NCBI GenBank assembly: GCA_013400115.1
Contig: VXBP01003402.1
Location: forward strand, 434,001 to 498,000
Origin: Rhinopomastus cyanomelas
Lineage: Eukaryota; Chordata; Aves; Bucerotiformes; Rhinopomastidae
Direction of reading: 5' to 3'
DNA: 64,000 nt
Shown here in pieces: positions 21,180-33,454 of this stretch (its first letter is position 1; each line of letters starts with the position of its first letter). The position numbers and the translations under genes are program-made. Below the pieces are notes generated by a model. That model searched no databases and was not told the origin of the DNA. It was given only the letters and a program-made list of their open reading frames with translations.

Positions 21180-24100
21180 CTCGGGAGCCAGGAATGGGGC
21201 TGGCTCTACACCACTGCCTTTGCTCTGGGACCCTTCTTGGGGGTCCAAGCCAAAGTAAGTCCCAGAAGCTTCAGAAACAGCCATCATTAGCAACTCCAGC
21301 AAGACACTTTTCCATGCCTGGCTACAGCTTAACTCCCAGGCCTGGCTCTAGAAGTGCTGCTCTCTCCTCCTGCCTGGCCAAGCCAAAGGAATGTTTGCCC
21401 AGCTCAGGGCTGGCAGTAAGGGTGTCTACCCCTTACCCTTTCCTGTCCTCTTCTGACAGAAACACTGGCACTGCACAGCTGGGAAAGGTGCTTTTATTTC
21501 CTTTGAGCAGCCACCCACACTGTGCCCATGAGGACAGGCAGCGTCAGCCAGGACCATAGGCCCTCCAAATCCCAACAAGCACCTCCAAATCATACTGGCA
21601 CTAGGATGATTCTAGGACCATCTTGCAGAGAGGGGAAAGCTTTTAAAGACTTCCCAGCTTGTGACTCCAAGTGTTCCCTCCCCAAGAGGCCACACGTGGC
21701 CACCAGTGCCCTCAAAGCACCCCCTGTCTCTATAGAACAAGCACACTCAGAGCAAAGTTTGAGAGATGGCTATTAAAGAAAATGCAGTGACTATAAAACA
21801 CAGATTGTCCTTAATGCTTCTACCCATCACCCCTGGCACAGTGGACCAGGAGCACTGCAGTCACATTCCCTTCCTTGGGTAATAGTGCCCCTGATTTAGA
21901 GCATAGGTGGTGCCTTCAGTGCTCTCCCACTGGGGTCTGCCTGTAAACCCTGGCAGAGCTGCTTAACTGCTAATCCGGGGGTGTTTTAGCAAATTCCAGG
22001 GGGACTGGCCCTGTTTGACGTGCTGTACGTTGCAGTGCGCTGCCTGAGGGACCAGTCGGCTGGCAGCAGAGGCAGAGCCGGTGGTGGCCAAAGAGCCCTC
22101 TGGGGGTCTTGGGGAACGTGGATTGCAAACCGAACAAATAACCGCTGAGTGATTACATGAATATTGCTGCAGGACTATCCCCCAGATTTTATTAGCAGCT
22201 CCTTAATTGAGGCCTGCTTGAACTAATTAGCACACAGAAGTAGTCAGGAGGCAGAGCTGATTGAAAAGGGGCTCTCTGATTCCATCTCCAACAGGCTGTC
22301 CACCCTCTCTTGAGGCTCTGAAAACCTGAAGTGGTTGCTCAGCATCTTCAGTACCCAGACTATTGCCAATGTGAAAGAAGCACTGGGTTAATGTTGTTTG
22401 CAAGACTGTCCTGAAGTGCAGCAGCCAAGATGCAAGGGGACGTTAGTGCCCTCGTCATCTTCTTGCCCTTTTCTTAGGGAGCTGCTGCTGTTCTGTGGCT
22501 TGAACCCTTGTGTGGCCCTGGTCAGGCTGGTTCCTGTGGTGGGTGTCAGTGTCGCAGGAGAAAGATTCTCCCAGACTCTGGCCACACTCTCTTCTGGTAC
22601 AGGCTGATGTGGATACCTCATGTTCCTCCTGAAAGTACCTTTTCCACCACCGAGATGAGGAGACAACCTGACTGAGGCTTAAACTAAAGATTTTTGAAGT
22701 TTGTAGGAATAAATAATGCCTGCTGGGGGCTCATATGTGCAGTCCTTAGAGGCAGCTACCAAAGCACTGGGACCAGCCGGACCCAGGAAAACATGGATAG
22801 GGTGTCTCCTGCACTGGACGTCTCCAATGAATGCCAGGAGCTTCAGCCAATCCATGGCTCTCCAAGCCCAGACACCTCATTCCTTTTCCCCAAGCTGCTA
22901 CCTCCTCTGTTCTACTCTCTGTCCTCACAAATCCTTCTCCCCTCCCCAGGACTCTGCAGCAGCATCAAGTCCCCACAAAGAAAGCTGATGGTGTTCTACC
23001 AACTCAACAATGTCTGGGAGAGCTTTAATTAAGAACCTAACAGCTTAGAACAAACCTCAGCGAGCAGAGAGCTGACCTTCCACCTCCACTTCCACTTAAA
23101 ACTCTCTCAGCTTCTCCTCATGTGTCAGAATATATGCAGGGACAGGGAGCAGGAGCTGATTCCTCATCTGCAGAGTTGAATGGTCTGGTGCTTTTGCTGG
23201 AGATCTCATGGTGGCAGAGGTATTTATCTGCCAATTACTTTGCAAGAAATAACACAGGGTCACACCGTTCTTGGCAGATAAGGGCAGAAAGGGGAGCAGA
23301 GAGCTCAGATTTAATTGAATCCTGAGTATGTTGAACAAGAATTTCAGAGCTATCAATTAGCTGTTGGCCTGTGGCTGAAAGCTAATTAAGAGAAGAGTGC
23401 TTTTAGGGTGTCTCTGGGGCAAAAATAAAAGCATAAAGGGGAACAGTGAAGACTAGAAATGTGATGGGGAGGTGTAAATGATCCTGCTGGAAATGCTTCA
23501 GCATGGAGCTGCTGCTCTGGTTCACAGAGATCAAGACTCTCTTTCAAACTGAGAAATACCTTGGATCAGGATGCAGGTGGCTTCCAGAGAGCTCAGATGG
23601 TAAATCCTCTTCTCCCTTAGCCCTGGGACAATGCTAGCTTTCCTGCTGCTCTCATCATTAGGTGATGGGCTGGGAGCAGCCCAGCTCAGAGAAGATGCTG
23701 CTGGGGCTCAAGGCCATGGGAAGGCACCATCCTGCTCAGACCCCAGCCTGTTCTAAGGAGAAGAAAACACTCTGTGCCAAAGAAAAACTTTTTATGAACA
23801 AGTTGTTTCATCTGCTTTTCTTTTGCTAACTGGAATAATTTCCTCACAGTGTACCAAAACCAGTTCCATTTTCTTCAAGAAGCATATCCCAAGTCTCTCT
23901 GCAGAACTGCCTTAACAATAAAGAGGAACTTTGTTCCTGATTTCTCCATGTGCATAAAAGAGCAGCAAAGTGGCACAAATCCTTCAATTCCAAACACACA
24001 CCACTTCGAACCATCGCAGAAAACAATGTTCTCCTCCCTCATTCTCCAGTAATTTGAGGGCAAAGCAGACAGTTTAATAACTGGCAATATAACCATCAAA

Positions 24101-24317
24101 CATGCAAAGCCACCCTGCCCCAAAATGAATGGTGTCCTGGGCGGGTCCGGACACATCAGTGGGAGGGGAGGTCTCATTCTGACTGGATTCCTGTGGTGCA
24201 GGGTGGTTACTCAACATCTTGTCCTTGTAAAACTATCACACAGATAGTTTTTTGCATCCCAAAGAGGACACAAACTTCTAAGACCTTTCAATGCGATAGT
24301 TTGATGCCAAAACAACG
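21180..24317. other. Intergenic DNA between JPH2 and the TRH receptor
   Basis: No gene or repeat family was recognised. Around 22130-22240 an AT-rich block with TTAATTGA/TAATTAG-like motifs resembles non-coding conserved DNA, but without an alignment this is only an impression. Confidence 0.5.
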
Positions 24318-24370
24318 TATATGATCTTTCGAGGTCCCTTCCAGCCCCCAGTATGTTGTGATTCCGTGAC
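24318..24370 (+). mobile_element. Short CR1 3' end
   Basis: 'atatgatctttcgaggtccc' then 'ttccagcccccagtatgttg' and 'tgattccgtgac'. A 50-bp plus-orientation tail. Confidence 0.75.
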
Positions 24371-25437
24371 TAGTGAGGCTGAGTTGTCTGTTCAAAGGAC
24401 TTCTTGCAGTCACTTTGGTGGCTAACACTTTTATTTGGCAAGAGTCTTAGTGTTTGTCTCACCTGTAGTCCTTTTCATTTTCTTCTAGTGCAGACAGTCG
24501 GAGGGAAGGGTCCTGGGGCTGGTTCCTTGGATGCCCCAGGTTGTGGTTATTCACTTAGCTCATGAGATTACAGCAGCCATGAGTACTGCTGATGACTTAC
24601 AGCCAGTGTGTCACTTAGACCAAACACTTGGTGAACTTCGCAGATTACACTCAGGATACCAGAGTGTTGCTTTACCTGCCATGGCAAAGCAACTGTAGCT
24701 GGGAGGGAGGGCAATGCTGCTCAGCATGAGGCAAGCGACATCAGATCAGGGCTTACAGGGCTACCGTGTCCAGCTGCAGCAACTAGAGGAGTTTGGGCCT
24801 AGACCACAATGTTGGAAGTATTACTGTCACCTTAGGTAGTCCTCATTACTAGCTTCTTAATTTTCCTGTTATCCAGCTGGTCTGGACCTTGGGTTCTGGC
24901 TACCAGCACTGCAGCATTTCCAGAAGTGTGAGGTGAGATTCGTTATTCCTACAGCTAGTGGAAGTCTCCACCTGAGAGAGTCCGTGTACAATCGGTGAGT
25001 AGAAACAGCAACCCCTTGGGGTGATTGATTCATCTCCTCAGTATGTGTGTCTCTTCGTCAGGGGACTGTGCTGAGATGAGGAGCTGCTCCCTGAAAGTGC
25101 CTAACTGTCCCCATGAACTCTAAAAGGACTCTAAAGGAGCAGCTCCTGTGGGGTTGCAGGCACCTCAACCTGCACAGGTGACTCTCACTCTATGAGAAAA
25201 CCAGTCCAGCAGAAAGAAGGTCTTTTTCCCTTGAATACTGTTGTTTTCCTGGAGTTCCTTTCAGCGCTCCGACGCTGCTCACCAAACAACCACACTCACA
25301 CCTCACACACTCCGCAGGATAGTGCTGCACTGCTTGTTGGATTCAACTACAGATCCCTTGAAGATGCTGAACTCTGACCTGTGCCCAACAGACTCTAAGA
25401 ATCTGTTGCGTGAAACGTCCGGTGTACAGTGCTGAGC
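24371..25437. other. Intergenic or TRH-receptor 3' UTR sequence
   Basis: Nothing recognised except a minus-strand AATAAA (24430-24435) that could serve a long receptor 3' UTR. Confidence 0.4.
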
Positions 25438-25893
25438 CCCTCACTTCAAGAAAGAGACTGAGGAGCTGGAGTGGGTCCAGAGGAACAATGAGGCTGGGGA
25501 AGGGACTGGAAGGAAAGTCTGATGAGCAGAGGCTGAGAAGCCTGGAGAAGAGGAGACTTCTGCCTCTCTACAACTCCCTGAAGGGAGGTTGTATTGAGAT
25601 GAGGGGTCAGGCTCTTCTCCCAGGCAGCTAGGGTCAGGACGAGAGGGCAGGGCCTGAAGCTACCAGAGAAGGTTAAGGTTGGATGTCAGGAAGCCCTTCC
25701 TCATAAAAAAGGTGGTCAGAGCCTGGACTGGACTGCCCAGGGCAGTGGTGAAGTCTCCATCTGTGGAGGTGTTTAAGGACAGGCTGGCTGTGGCCCTTAG
25801 TGCCTGGGTCTGGCCAATGTGGTGATGTTAGGTCATGGGCTGGGCTGGATGAGCTCAGAGGGCTTTTCCAGCCTCTGTAATTCTGTGATTCTC
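25438..25893 (+). mobile_element. CR1 LINE fragment downstream of TRH receptor
   Basis: Plus orientation, from 'aagagactgaggagctggag' through 'ggtcagagcctggactggac' to the 'ttctgtgattctcg' tail. It belongs to the same subfamily as the copy at 2553-3760 (shared wording such as 'gaggctggggaagggactgg' in reverse complement). It ends about 120 bp from the receptor stop codon, so it may lie in the 3' UTR in antisense. Confidence 0.92.
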
Positions 25894-26009
25894 GTGAAGA
25901 ATCATGTGAAGCTTGCTGTGATGCCAAGGCAATTCCTGCTGGCCCTTTCCCCACACAGCACACACAGCCTCATAGCTCCTACAGATCCCGTGGTTTCAGG
26001 ATCCCAGGA

Positions 26010-26015
26010 TTTATT
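26010..26015 (-). terminator. AATAAA overlapping the TRH-receptor stop codon
   Basis: The minus strand reads AAATAAATC, in which TAA is the stop. The hexamer would give almost no 3' UTR, so a downstream signal is more likely to be the functional one. Confidence 0.25.
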
Positions 26016-26391
26016 TGGCAGGTTTGCTCTTCTTTGCAGGTGCGTGGACGCTGCTCAGGTTTTCTTGTTTGGTGATGCTGGGATCGGAGCTGTTGTGGGA
26101 ACGGTCCTTCATAACGCTGTAGTACACTGGGGCGGTGTATGGTGGGGGGTTCTCTGCGCTCTTCTCATCACACTTGTACAGCTTCCGAAAGGCAGCCCTG
26201 AACTTCTGTGACATGAGGTTGTAGATGATGGGGTTGATGGCGCTGTTCAGGTAGATGCACATGCGGCAGAAGAGGAGGAACCAGATGTTCAGGTACGGAG
26301 GGTCCATGAAGGAGTTCACCACCACCAGTGTGCGGTAAGGCATCCACAGAAGGGCAAAGAGGACCACCACAACAGCCAGCATTTTGGTCAC
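26011..26391 (-). CDS. TRHR3: TRH receptor (TRHR3-type), last coding exon: TM6, TM7 and tail
   Basis: This exon gives residues 254-379 plus TAA. It opens in phase 0 with VTKMLAVVVV after a CCCAAG acceptor and encodes TM6 (FALLWMPYR), the third outer loop, TM7 (FCRMCIYLNSAINPIIYN, with the NPxxY-type box) and helix 8 (SQKFRAAFRKLYKC, with a probable palmitoylated Cys). Arg273 and Arg296 correspond to human TRHR Arg283 and Arg306, known contacts for TRH. The tail is short and Lys/Ser-rich and differs from TRHR1. The intron just before TM6 is at the same place as in human TRHR. CR1 copies lie about 40 bp upstream of the acceptor and about 120 bp downstream of the stop. Confidence 0.93.
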   Translation of the reverse strand: MTKMLAVVVVLFALLWMPYRTLVVVNSFMDPPYLNIWFLLFCRMCIYLNSAINPIIYNLMSQKFRAAFRKLYKCDEKSAENPPPYTAPVYYSVMKDRSHNSSDPSITKQENLSSVHAPAKKSKPAK

Positions 26392-26429
26392 CTTGGGAGT
26401 GGGAACATGCAAAGAGAAAACCGTCAAAG

Positions 26430-26622
26430 GCTGCTAGAAAAAGGGTAGTGAAAAATGAGGTAACACAGCTCTGGCACAGGCTGCCCAGAGAGGTTGTAGA
26501 GTCTCCTTCTCTAGAGGCATTCAAAATCCTGCTGGATGTTTTCCTGTGGGATCTGGTCTAGGTGATCCTGCTAGGGCAGAGATCCCTCCCAGTCCCTCCC
26601 ATTTGTGATACTGTGATTTTGT
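26430..26622 (+). mobile_element. CR1 3' fragment next to a splice acceptor
   Basis: Plus orientation: 'ctctggcacaggctgcccag', 'ggtctaggtgatcctgctag', ending 'tgtgatactgtgattttgtg'. Antisense to the receptor gene, and its left edge comes within about 40 bp of the last-exon acceptor, in the normal branch-point zone. Confidence 0.88.
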
Positions 26623-26862
26623 GATGCCAAGTCTCCAGCAGAGTGCTCCCTGGAGCACTCCGAACTGGTGCAGACAGCTAACTCAGGCTTCATGTCGTTG
26701 TATCTCCCTTGCAGCCTTTAGAGCAGGTACCCAACCCACGGGGCTGAATCCACTTTGTTCATGAAACAATCTTGCATAAGCAAACCCCTTAAATGACAGG
26801 TTTTCACCAACCATTGAAGAAGCTTTAAAACTCTTTAGGACAAGCATCCATCCACCAGCCTG

Positions 26863-26928
26863 GCAATGGGCTAGGATCAGCCTGGAAATGAGATGGGATC
26901 AGCGTGGAAATGGGCTGGGATCATCCTG
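26863..26928. repeat. Minisatellite, 3 x 22 bp
   Basis: Three imperfect copies of a unit like 'gaaatgggctgggatcatcc' plus two bases, tandem in the receptor intron. Confidence 0.8.
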
Positions 26929-29900
26929 GGAATTTCTGTACCAGAATGCAGATTTGGAAATTGTTTGTAATAATAAATCCATGTGAAAATTACTTGTGCA
27001 AAACCCATGTTTGGGGGAGTACCTGAACTCCCTGCCTAGGCTCTCCTGGTTTCCTGTGCTGCTCCAGGGAACCAGCTCCTGGTACAGAGCATCACTGGAA
27101 ACAGACGAGACTGTCTGGGGTCTTACACGAATTCCTATCTGTGCTGCTGTGGGAGATACTTAGCTAACTTAGGACTGGTTGTCTGAACCTGCAGCAGCAC
27201 ACTAGGAAGCCCTAGTGTTAACGTATTAGGAACATGGAGAACTGGAGAATTCAGAAGTGAGAAGTAATTGCCCTTGGCCTGACTCAAGCTTGTTTAAGGA
27301 AATTGGGTTTTGTATTGAAACTGCGGTGATCCTTATAATTTTGACAGCAATTTCTGGTAGGTGACAGCCATGCTCCCACAAACACTTTCACAATACATGT
27401 CCCCAAGGAGGAAAGGATGAGTAAATGCTGATGCCACATGCATACTAAGGCAGTGGCACTTCAAACCTTAGAAAGGGAGTTGTGCAATGCCTCCAGTTCT
27501 TGATAAGGAAATAAGCGCTGAGATCACACTCGCAGCCTCTCAGCTTTTCCTGGAGGGTGTGCCTTCCTCTAATGCTGTGAGCAGGAACCAGGGGCAGCTG
27601 GTGGTAGCAACAAAACTTTCCTCACAAGAAAGGATCAATTATCAAGCTGAAGCCAAACTGGAAGTGTTTCATGGTGTGTGGTTTACTGGGAACATGAAGA
27701 CACTTCCCAGATCTCACAGTGACAAAGTGAGTGCTGAGGCTGTTGCTAAGACTGCAGCGTGTTCGCTGCTACAGTCTGTAGCCTTTGGGGAAAGGCAGGA
27801 GAGGTTGTATGAGCATTTCAATGCCTTTTACAAGGGTTGGGTGGATGAAGAAGAGTGAGAGCCTTCTCCGAAGCTTTCGGATGTGCCTAGCACATGCCTG
27901 CCGGGGCGATAATCTGGTTTGCAGGAAAACTCCTAAACAGATAGGCTGGGAGTGGATGGCAGCTGCCTGGCACTCAGCACAATGGAAATCTCTGTGTCCC
28001 AGCCACGGCTGGCAGGGAAATCCAGGCTTAGCCACCCCTTCCCAAGGGAAGGAGAATCCTAGCAGCAGTGGTGAGACAGGGTTGCTGTGGTCTGCACAGC
28101 AGGGCCCAGGAACAGAGAGCTCCTGGGTACCAGATCAACCCAGGAAGGAACAGATTTTGCCTCAACAGCCTATGACCGATGGGCAAGTGGATATGGATGT
28201 GACATCTGGTCTTTGCTGCTCTAAGCATCTTCACAGCAAACAGACAGGGCAGCAATGGAGCACTGAGCCTGCTGCCACCTTCCACAGACCCACTTCTGGG
28301 GTCTGCCAAGGGAATTGGTTTTTCTAGCCACAACTGCCCTGCTTTTTGTGGGCAAATGCTGGTGGTGACAGTGAGTGTTTGCGCAGTTCCTCCAGAGCAA
28401 TACTTCCCTCCAGACCCCAGAGGACTGTCATCACAGACCCCAGGGTTGCCATCCATGAACTCTTCCTGCTCCGTGTCCTACAGCATTGTAAAAAGGCTTT
28501 GCCTTGGGATGGGAAACTACCTGGAAATAGCACCATGAGAATTTGTTACCTCCATCTCACTGTCTCCAGTGGTCCCAGAGAATGCTGCATCCAGACCACA
28601 GGCTCGGACAGGCAAGCCCCTGAGCTTGCTGCAATATTGCAATTTGCCTTTTAAAGGCAACAGTCTGCATGGGCTATGTTCTCCTGGTGCAACTTCAGTG
28701 CAATTTTGTTAGCACAGACTGTGTCCTCTAGATAGAACCTAACAGTCTATCCTGGACTCCCATAGCTCCATCATGGCAAAACAAATGTCCAGTGTCATCT
28801 GCAGGCACGGCTGAGACCTGCCTCTGTGTCTTCCCTCACTCTGCCTTGCTGAGGTCAGTATCTACAACACACTGAGGTGTTCTGAACCAACTTCTGGTGC
28901 TCATGGAGAAATGAACTCTCAGGAGCACTGAAGAGAGCCTGGGAGATTTATTCCTAACTGGAGTAGTCCTGAATTGTGGTCCCTAAAAACCAGCTGCACC
29001 CAGAACAGGCAGTTTTGCTGCAGCCTCAAAACACCCCTCAGTGTCCTGGGGGGCACTGGCTTAGGGGCAACGATTTTTGTGACAAGTGTTTAGTGACAGC
29101 TCTGCAGTACAGAGCTCCAGTACCTGCAATGGAGTTATGGACAGGTGTAAGACAAGGGTTTGCTGGCAGGAGGGGATGTTTTACCTGAACACTTTGGACA
29201 TGTCAGCCAGTGATGCTGCTATCTCGCCAAGGGCTGTACAGAGCCCTGGCTGGATCCTGGGCAGCTCAGCTTGCACCAGACACTTCCGTGTGCTGAGGCC
29301 AGTGTCACTCCCAGAGCAAATCCACACTGACCATCCTTCTTGCTCCCTAGCAGGTGTGCAGCATCATCCCTGCATAGTCCTTCCAGCCCAACCACCCTCA
29401 CAGTGCTGTGTCCAGCCTATGCCCCTGTCACAGAGTTCACAGACACTTCGTTCCTGCCAGAGTCACCCCAAATTGTCCAGGCACCGCCGTCCTCGACTCC
29501 ATTTCCCAGGGATCCCACTCCCTCTAGTGGTCTCTCTGGCAGGTGAAGCACGTCCTCCATGGCTGGTGGCTGCAGCTGAGCTGCTTTGCTCCTATTGGTG
29601 ACAAACAACAGCAAAGGCTCCCACCTTGCCTTCTCCTGCTCTGCCCGAATGGGGTTCAGAGGCATCAGTGAGGGGAGAGCAGCCCCTTTATGCTTTGAAA
29701 AGCCAGGAGTGCAGTGCTGGGCTTCCCTAGGAGCATACAGCGAGAACTTCATTTCCAGACTTTGCATCTCCGCAGCCATGCAGGCTCTTCAGAGTCACGG
29801 GAGCAAAATGATCCTCCAGGAGCTGACCCCCCCCTCACAGCACTGGTCCATGATAGGAATGTGGCAGGTGCTTGTATGCATCACCCCAACAAACTCAACT

Positions 29901-30261
29901 GTGTTTGCAGAGTTGGGGTCCCACCTGGCCACATCACTGGGATGCAGCCTGGTGTCTGCAGAGGCCTATGAAATTCTTGCTGTGAAGCCTGGCAGGCAGC
30001 AGCACTTTGGCTGCTAAAGACCAAGTTTGAAACGGATTTCTACTGGTGTCTGCAGTGATTGGTTCACACAGCAACTGCATCCTCACTTGAGGTTCTTCGC
30101 AGACATCCCTTTCACAGCCTCTTCATCACCCTGTCTGACTGAAGACCCCTAGCAGTCATTACTGGAGCAGTGTCCAATGCTGTGTCCCCTCTTTGGATAC
30201 TCAGAAGGAGACCTTTTACTAAGGACTCTTGTGGAGATTCCCAGTGGCATTTCCAAGGGTT

Positions 30262-30450
30262 GCCAGCATTGCTCAGGAGAGTGCTTAGGTACTGGAATAG
30301 ATTGCTCAGGGAGGTTGGTGGCGTCACCGTCCCTGGAGGTGTTTAAGGAACGAGTGGATGTGGCGCTTAAGCATATGGTCTAGCAGTTAGATACTAGGAG
30401 AAAAGGCTGGACTCTATGACCCTGGAGGTCCTTTCCAGCCTGTGAGGCTG
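30262..30450 (+). mobile_element. CR1 3' fragment
   Basis: 'ggtactggaatagattgctc' then 'ccctggaggtgtttaaggaa' and 'ggtcctttccagcctgtgag', plus orientation; the octamer tail is eroded. Confidence 0.85.
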
Positions 30451-32695
30451 CCCTTTCCTTGCTGCTCTGTCCATGGAGACTAATGAGCAAGAAAAGCTGT
30501 TTATGAGCTCCTCAGCCAGTACCAGCAAAGCAGTGTCTGGCCAGAGCTGAAATCTCTCAGGACAGTGATGCCATGGCTGTCAGATAATCAGGGAGGAAAT
30601 CTCTCTTCTGGTGAAGACAACACAGAACATTGATGTTCAGGCTGCCCCTTTTAGGGCTCATACCTGCCCAAGGATGTGGATGATGGGGGTGTTGTAGCCC
30701 AACCCTAGATGCTGCTCTGACCTTTCACATAGGCACATCCACTCCAGCCTCCATCATCCACATGTCCTGCTGCGGACTCCCACTAACCATGGAAACACTC
30801 TCCTCTGTACTTACTTTTAAGACCTTTCTCCTATCCAGCAACTGCCTCTTGCAGCTCTGCTGGCCTGAATGGATCCAGCTTCTTTCTTTCTCACATTAAA
30901 ATCCCTTGATAATTATCTGAATTATCTGTCCTTCCTACAGGACTCAGCTAGACCTTTCCCTCTGCTCTGCCCCACCACCCCTCTACCATCCTGCAGCATC
31001 TCTCCCAAAATACCATTCCTGTGGCCCTGACTGCCCCTGCTCAGGGAGACAAATTCCAGGCAGAACCCAGTGCTGACAGCTCTGCGTCTCTGGAGGCCTC
31101 TTCCCTCCCTGGATGGTTGAGTTGTTGGGTTTTTCCTCACAACTAGATGCAGAATCATGATTCACTGCAGCTTCAGCTCCTCAATCCATTGCTTTGCCAG
31201 CAAAATCCTCTGGCTGGATTTCAGGTAGTGCTCAGGTGGGTGCTGTGACAAGACCTGGTCTATTTATGTTCAAAACATTCCTGTTCACGCTGCCCAAAAC
31301 TCTTGTTGAAATATCCAGGTGGTTTTACCTGGTTTGGGTGCACAGATGACTTGATTCTGCACCAAGCACCTTCAGCAATTAATCCAATGGTTAAAGCTGA
31401 ACACCCGGATCGGCCCCCTCTGATTTTATGGACAGTCACACAAATTTCCCAAAGATGGGTATAAAATGAAGCAAGTATCCTCTCTCACAGTCAACCTGTG
31501 AAAGATGTTTATGGAATAATGTGTGTTGTAGCTACCTGCTGGTATGAAATCAGAAGCATTCAACAAACCATAGCTGGAAGCCCTGAGAAACTGCTCTACA
31601 GGTTAAAAACCCAGTGCCTTTATTCCTAGTGCTGCTGGTTCTGTGATTTGAGGCTAACCACAGGAGGTCTTTGCAGCCTGAGATATTTTGGAAGGTAATA
31701 ACAAGCTCAAGAAACTCCCAGTATAACAGAAAGTACAACAAGTTTCCAGGAGCTTAAGTGCCCCTCATTCAGCCACTTGTCCTAATGATGCTGCAGAACA
31801 CAGTGTGCAGCAGGGCCACTCCAGAGCATCGTAGGGTAGCAGCACAGCCCTGCAGCAGCCAGTCTGGAAGGAGAAGATCACTGATCATCAATCTGCACCT
31901 TTGGGTGCTGCCTTGTGATATCCAGACAGCTTGCTGCCCGACACCAGCACCCAGCTAACACCCTGGGAGAGCAGTAAGTACTTTTGTGGGTGTCAGGACT
32001 TGCTTTCAGGAGCCAAATGGAGAAAAGGCTGAGCTGGAAAAACTTAGACATTCCCAGAGAAACACATGTTCTCTGGGCTGTTTACTTCCCCTCTGCAGCC
32101 AAACCATCTCTCCTGGAAAATGGAGGTTCTGTGCAAGTCAGGCAGTGAGACACCAAGTTGGAAAAACAAGGAGTTTAAGAAAAGCGGAAGCCTATTCCAG
32201 GCTGCCTGGAAATCAGGTCCTGCTCACTCAAAATCATAAGACAGCTGACGATTTCAGGGACTTTCACCAGACCCCCAGACTCAGCCAGGTCCTTTAAAAT
32301 AGTCCCATGTCTCTGCTCTGCAAAGTTTGGAATCAGAATGGGATGACATCCTGCATCTGCAGTCACTTGCCCAGGAGCCTGTCTGGGAGGCAAATCCTGC
32401 TGGCATAGCATAACCCAGCACTCCCCTCCTTGAGAGGCAACCAGTAATTAACCATTTAGCAAGCATCCTGCATTCCTGCTTCTCCTAAATGATGCGCAGC
32501 CCTTGCCCCATGAGCTCAGCCAAAGCAAGGAAAGCCCATCTGTGCTGCCAGACTCCAGCCAGGCTTGGGGGGGGGGGATTCCTGTCCAGCAGACTAGCCC
32601 CCTCCATTCCTCCCACTGAGGGAGTGCCCCTAAAGCACTGAGCCCCTGGAGCACTGCCCCAGCCCCACATGCCCCAGCCCAGTTGGAGCCCATAC

Positions 32696-33454
32696 CTGCT
32701 TGCGGGAGCTCAGGACCCCCTTGCTGCCCCGGCAGGAGAGCTGGCAGGAACCACCCTGGTGTGTGGAGCCCAGGCAGGAGTGCTGCAGGGTGGTGGGCAG
32801 AGGGCTCATGAAGAGGATGCGGGCAATGAGGCCATAGAGAACAGCTGCCAGCCCCAATGGGATGACATAGAAGACTGCAAAATCCAAAAAGTAAATGGGC
32901 ATGTAAAGGCTTCTGGAGACCCGGTAGCCACAGCTGACCTGTGCCCCATCTGAGAAGGTGACTTGGGTGGTGTCCACCAGGAAGAACCACATGAGGCAAT
33001 AGAGAGAGGTGAAGAGCCAGAGCGAAGAGATGATGCGCTTGGCCCGGGACACGGTGCACAGGAGCTGGGCCTTGATGGCGTGACAGATGGCGATGTACCG
33101 CTCCACCGTGAAGGCGGCGATGGACCAGGCAGAGATGTTGATGCCCAGGTACTGCAGGTAGGTGATGCAGAGGCAGCCGGCGTAGCCGTACACCCACGAA
33201 GCGACCACTTCGGAGATGTTGGGCAGCCCAGCCGCGAGCAGCACGATGAGGTCGGCCACAGCCAGGCTCACCAGGTAGCAGTTGGTGGGGGTCACCATGT
33301 GCTTGGTGCGCAGCACCACCAGCACCACCATCGCGTTGCCCGCGATGCCCACCCCGCAGATGAGCAGCACCAGCACGATGGTGACCACCTGCAGCTCCAG
33401 GGGCTGCCGGGGCATCCTACCCAGGGTCTCGTTGCCGCTGGACCCGCTCTCCAT
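32696..33454 (-). CDS. TRHR3: TRH receptor (TRHR3-type), first coding exon: N-terminus to ICL3
   Basis: Rhodopsin-class receptor for the tripeptide TRH; the family signals through Gq and phospholipase C at the cell surface. This exon encodes residues 1-253. Visible are an N-glycosylation site (NET, residue 8), TM1 with GNAMVVLVVLR, TM2 with SLAVADLIVLLAAGLP, Cys94 and Cys175 for the outer-loop disulfide, Tyr102 and Asn106 matching human ligand contacts Tyr106 and Asn110, the ERYIAICH box (residues 118-125), TM5 and an ICL3 ending SSRKQ before GTATGG. With the second exon the protein is 379 aa, against about 398 for human TRHR. Many core residues match TRHR1, but the N-terminus, ICL3 and tail differ and the gene sits beside JPH2, so TRHR3 is preferred to TRHR1. 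The ATG at 33454 was chosen because family N-termini are short; an in-frame extension upstream is Gly/Arg-rich and unlike any receptor. Confidence 0.92.

Larger units (their letters stand above)
26392..32695 (-). other. TRH receptor intron (about 6.3 kb)
   Basis: GT at 32695-32694 and AG at 26393-26392 bound a phase-0 intron. It contains CR1 pieces at 26430-26622 and 30262-30450 and a 22-bp minisatellite at 26863-26928. Elsewhere, including 26929-30261 and 30451-32695, I see nothing beyond unique-looking sequence and a G-run near 32568-32578. Confidence 0.85.

Noticed and set aside
27487..27858. 123-codon plus-strand open frame in the receptor intron
   Set aside because: Looks protein-like in composition, but I recognise no family and it has no partner exons or promoter signal.
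29086..29601. 171-codon plus-strand open frame in the receptor intron
   Set aside because: Cys/Ser/Pro-rich composition without domain; an opposing frame covers the same DNA.
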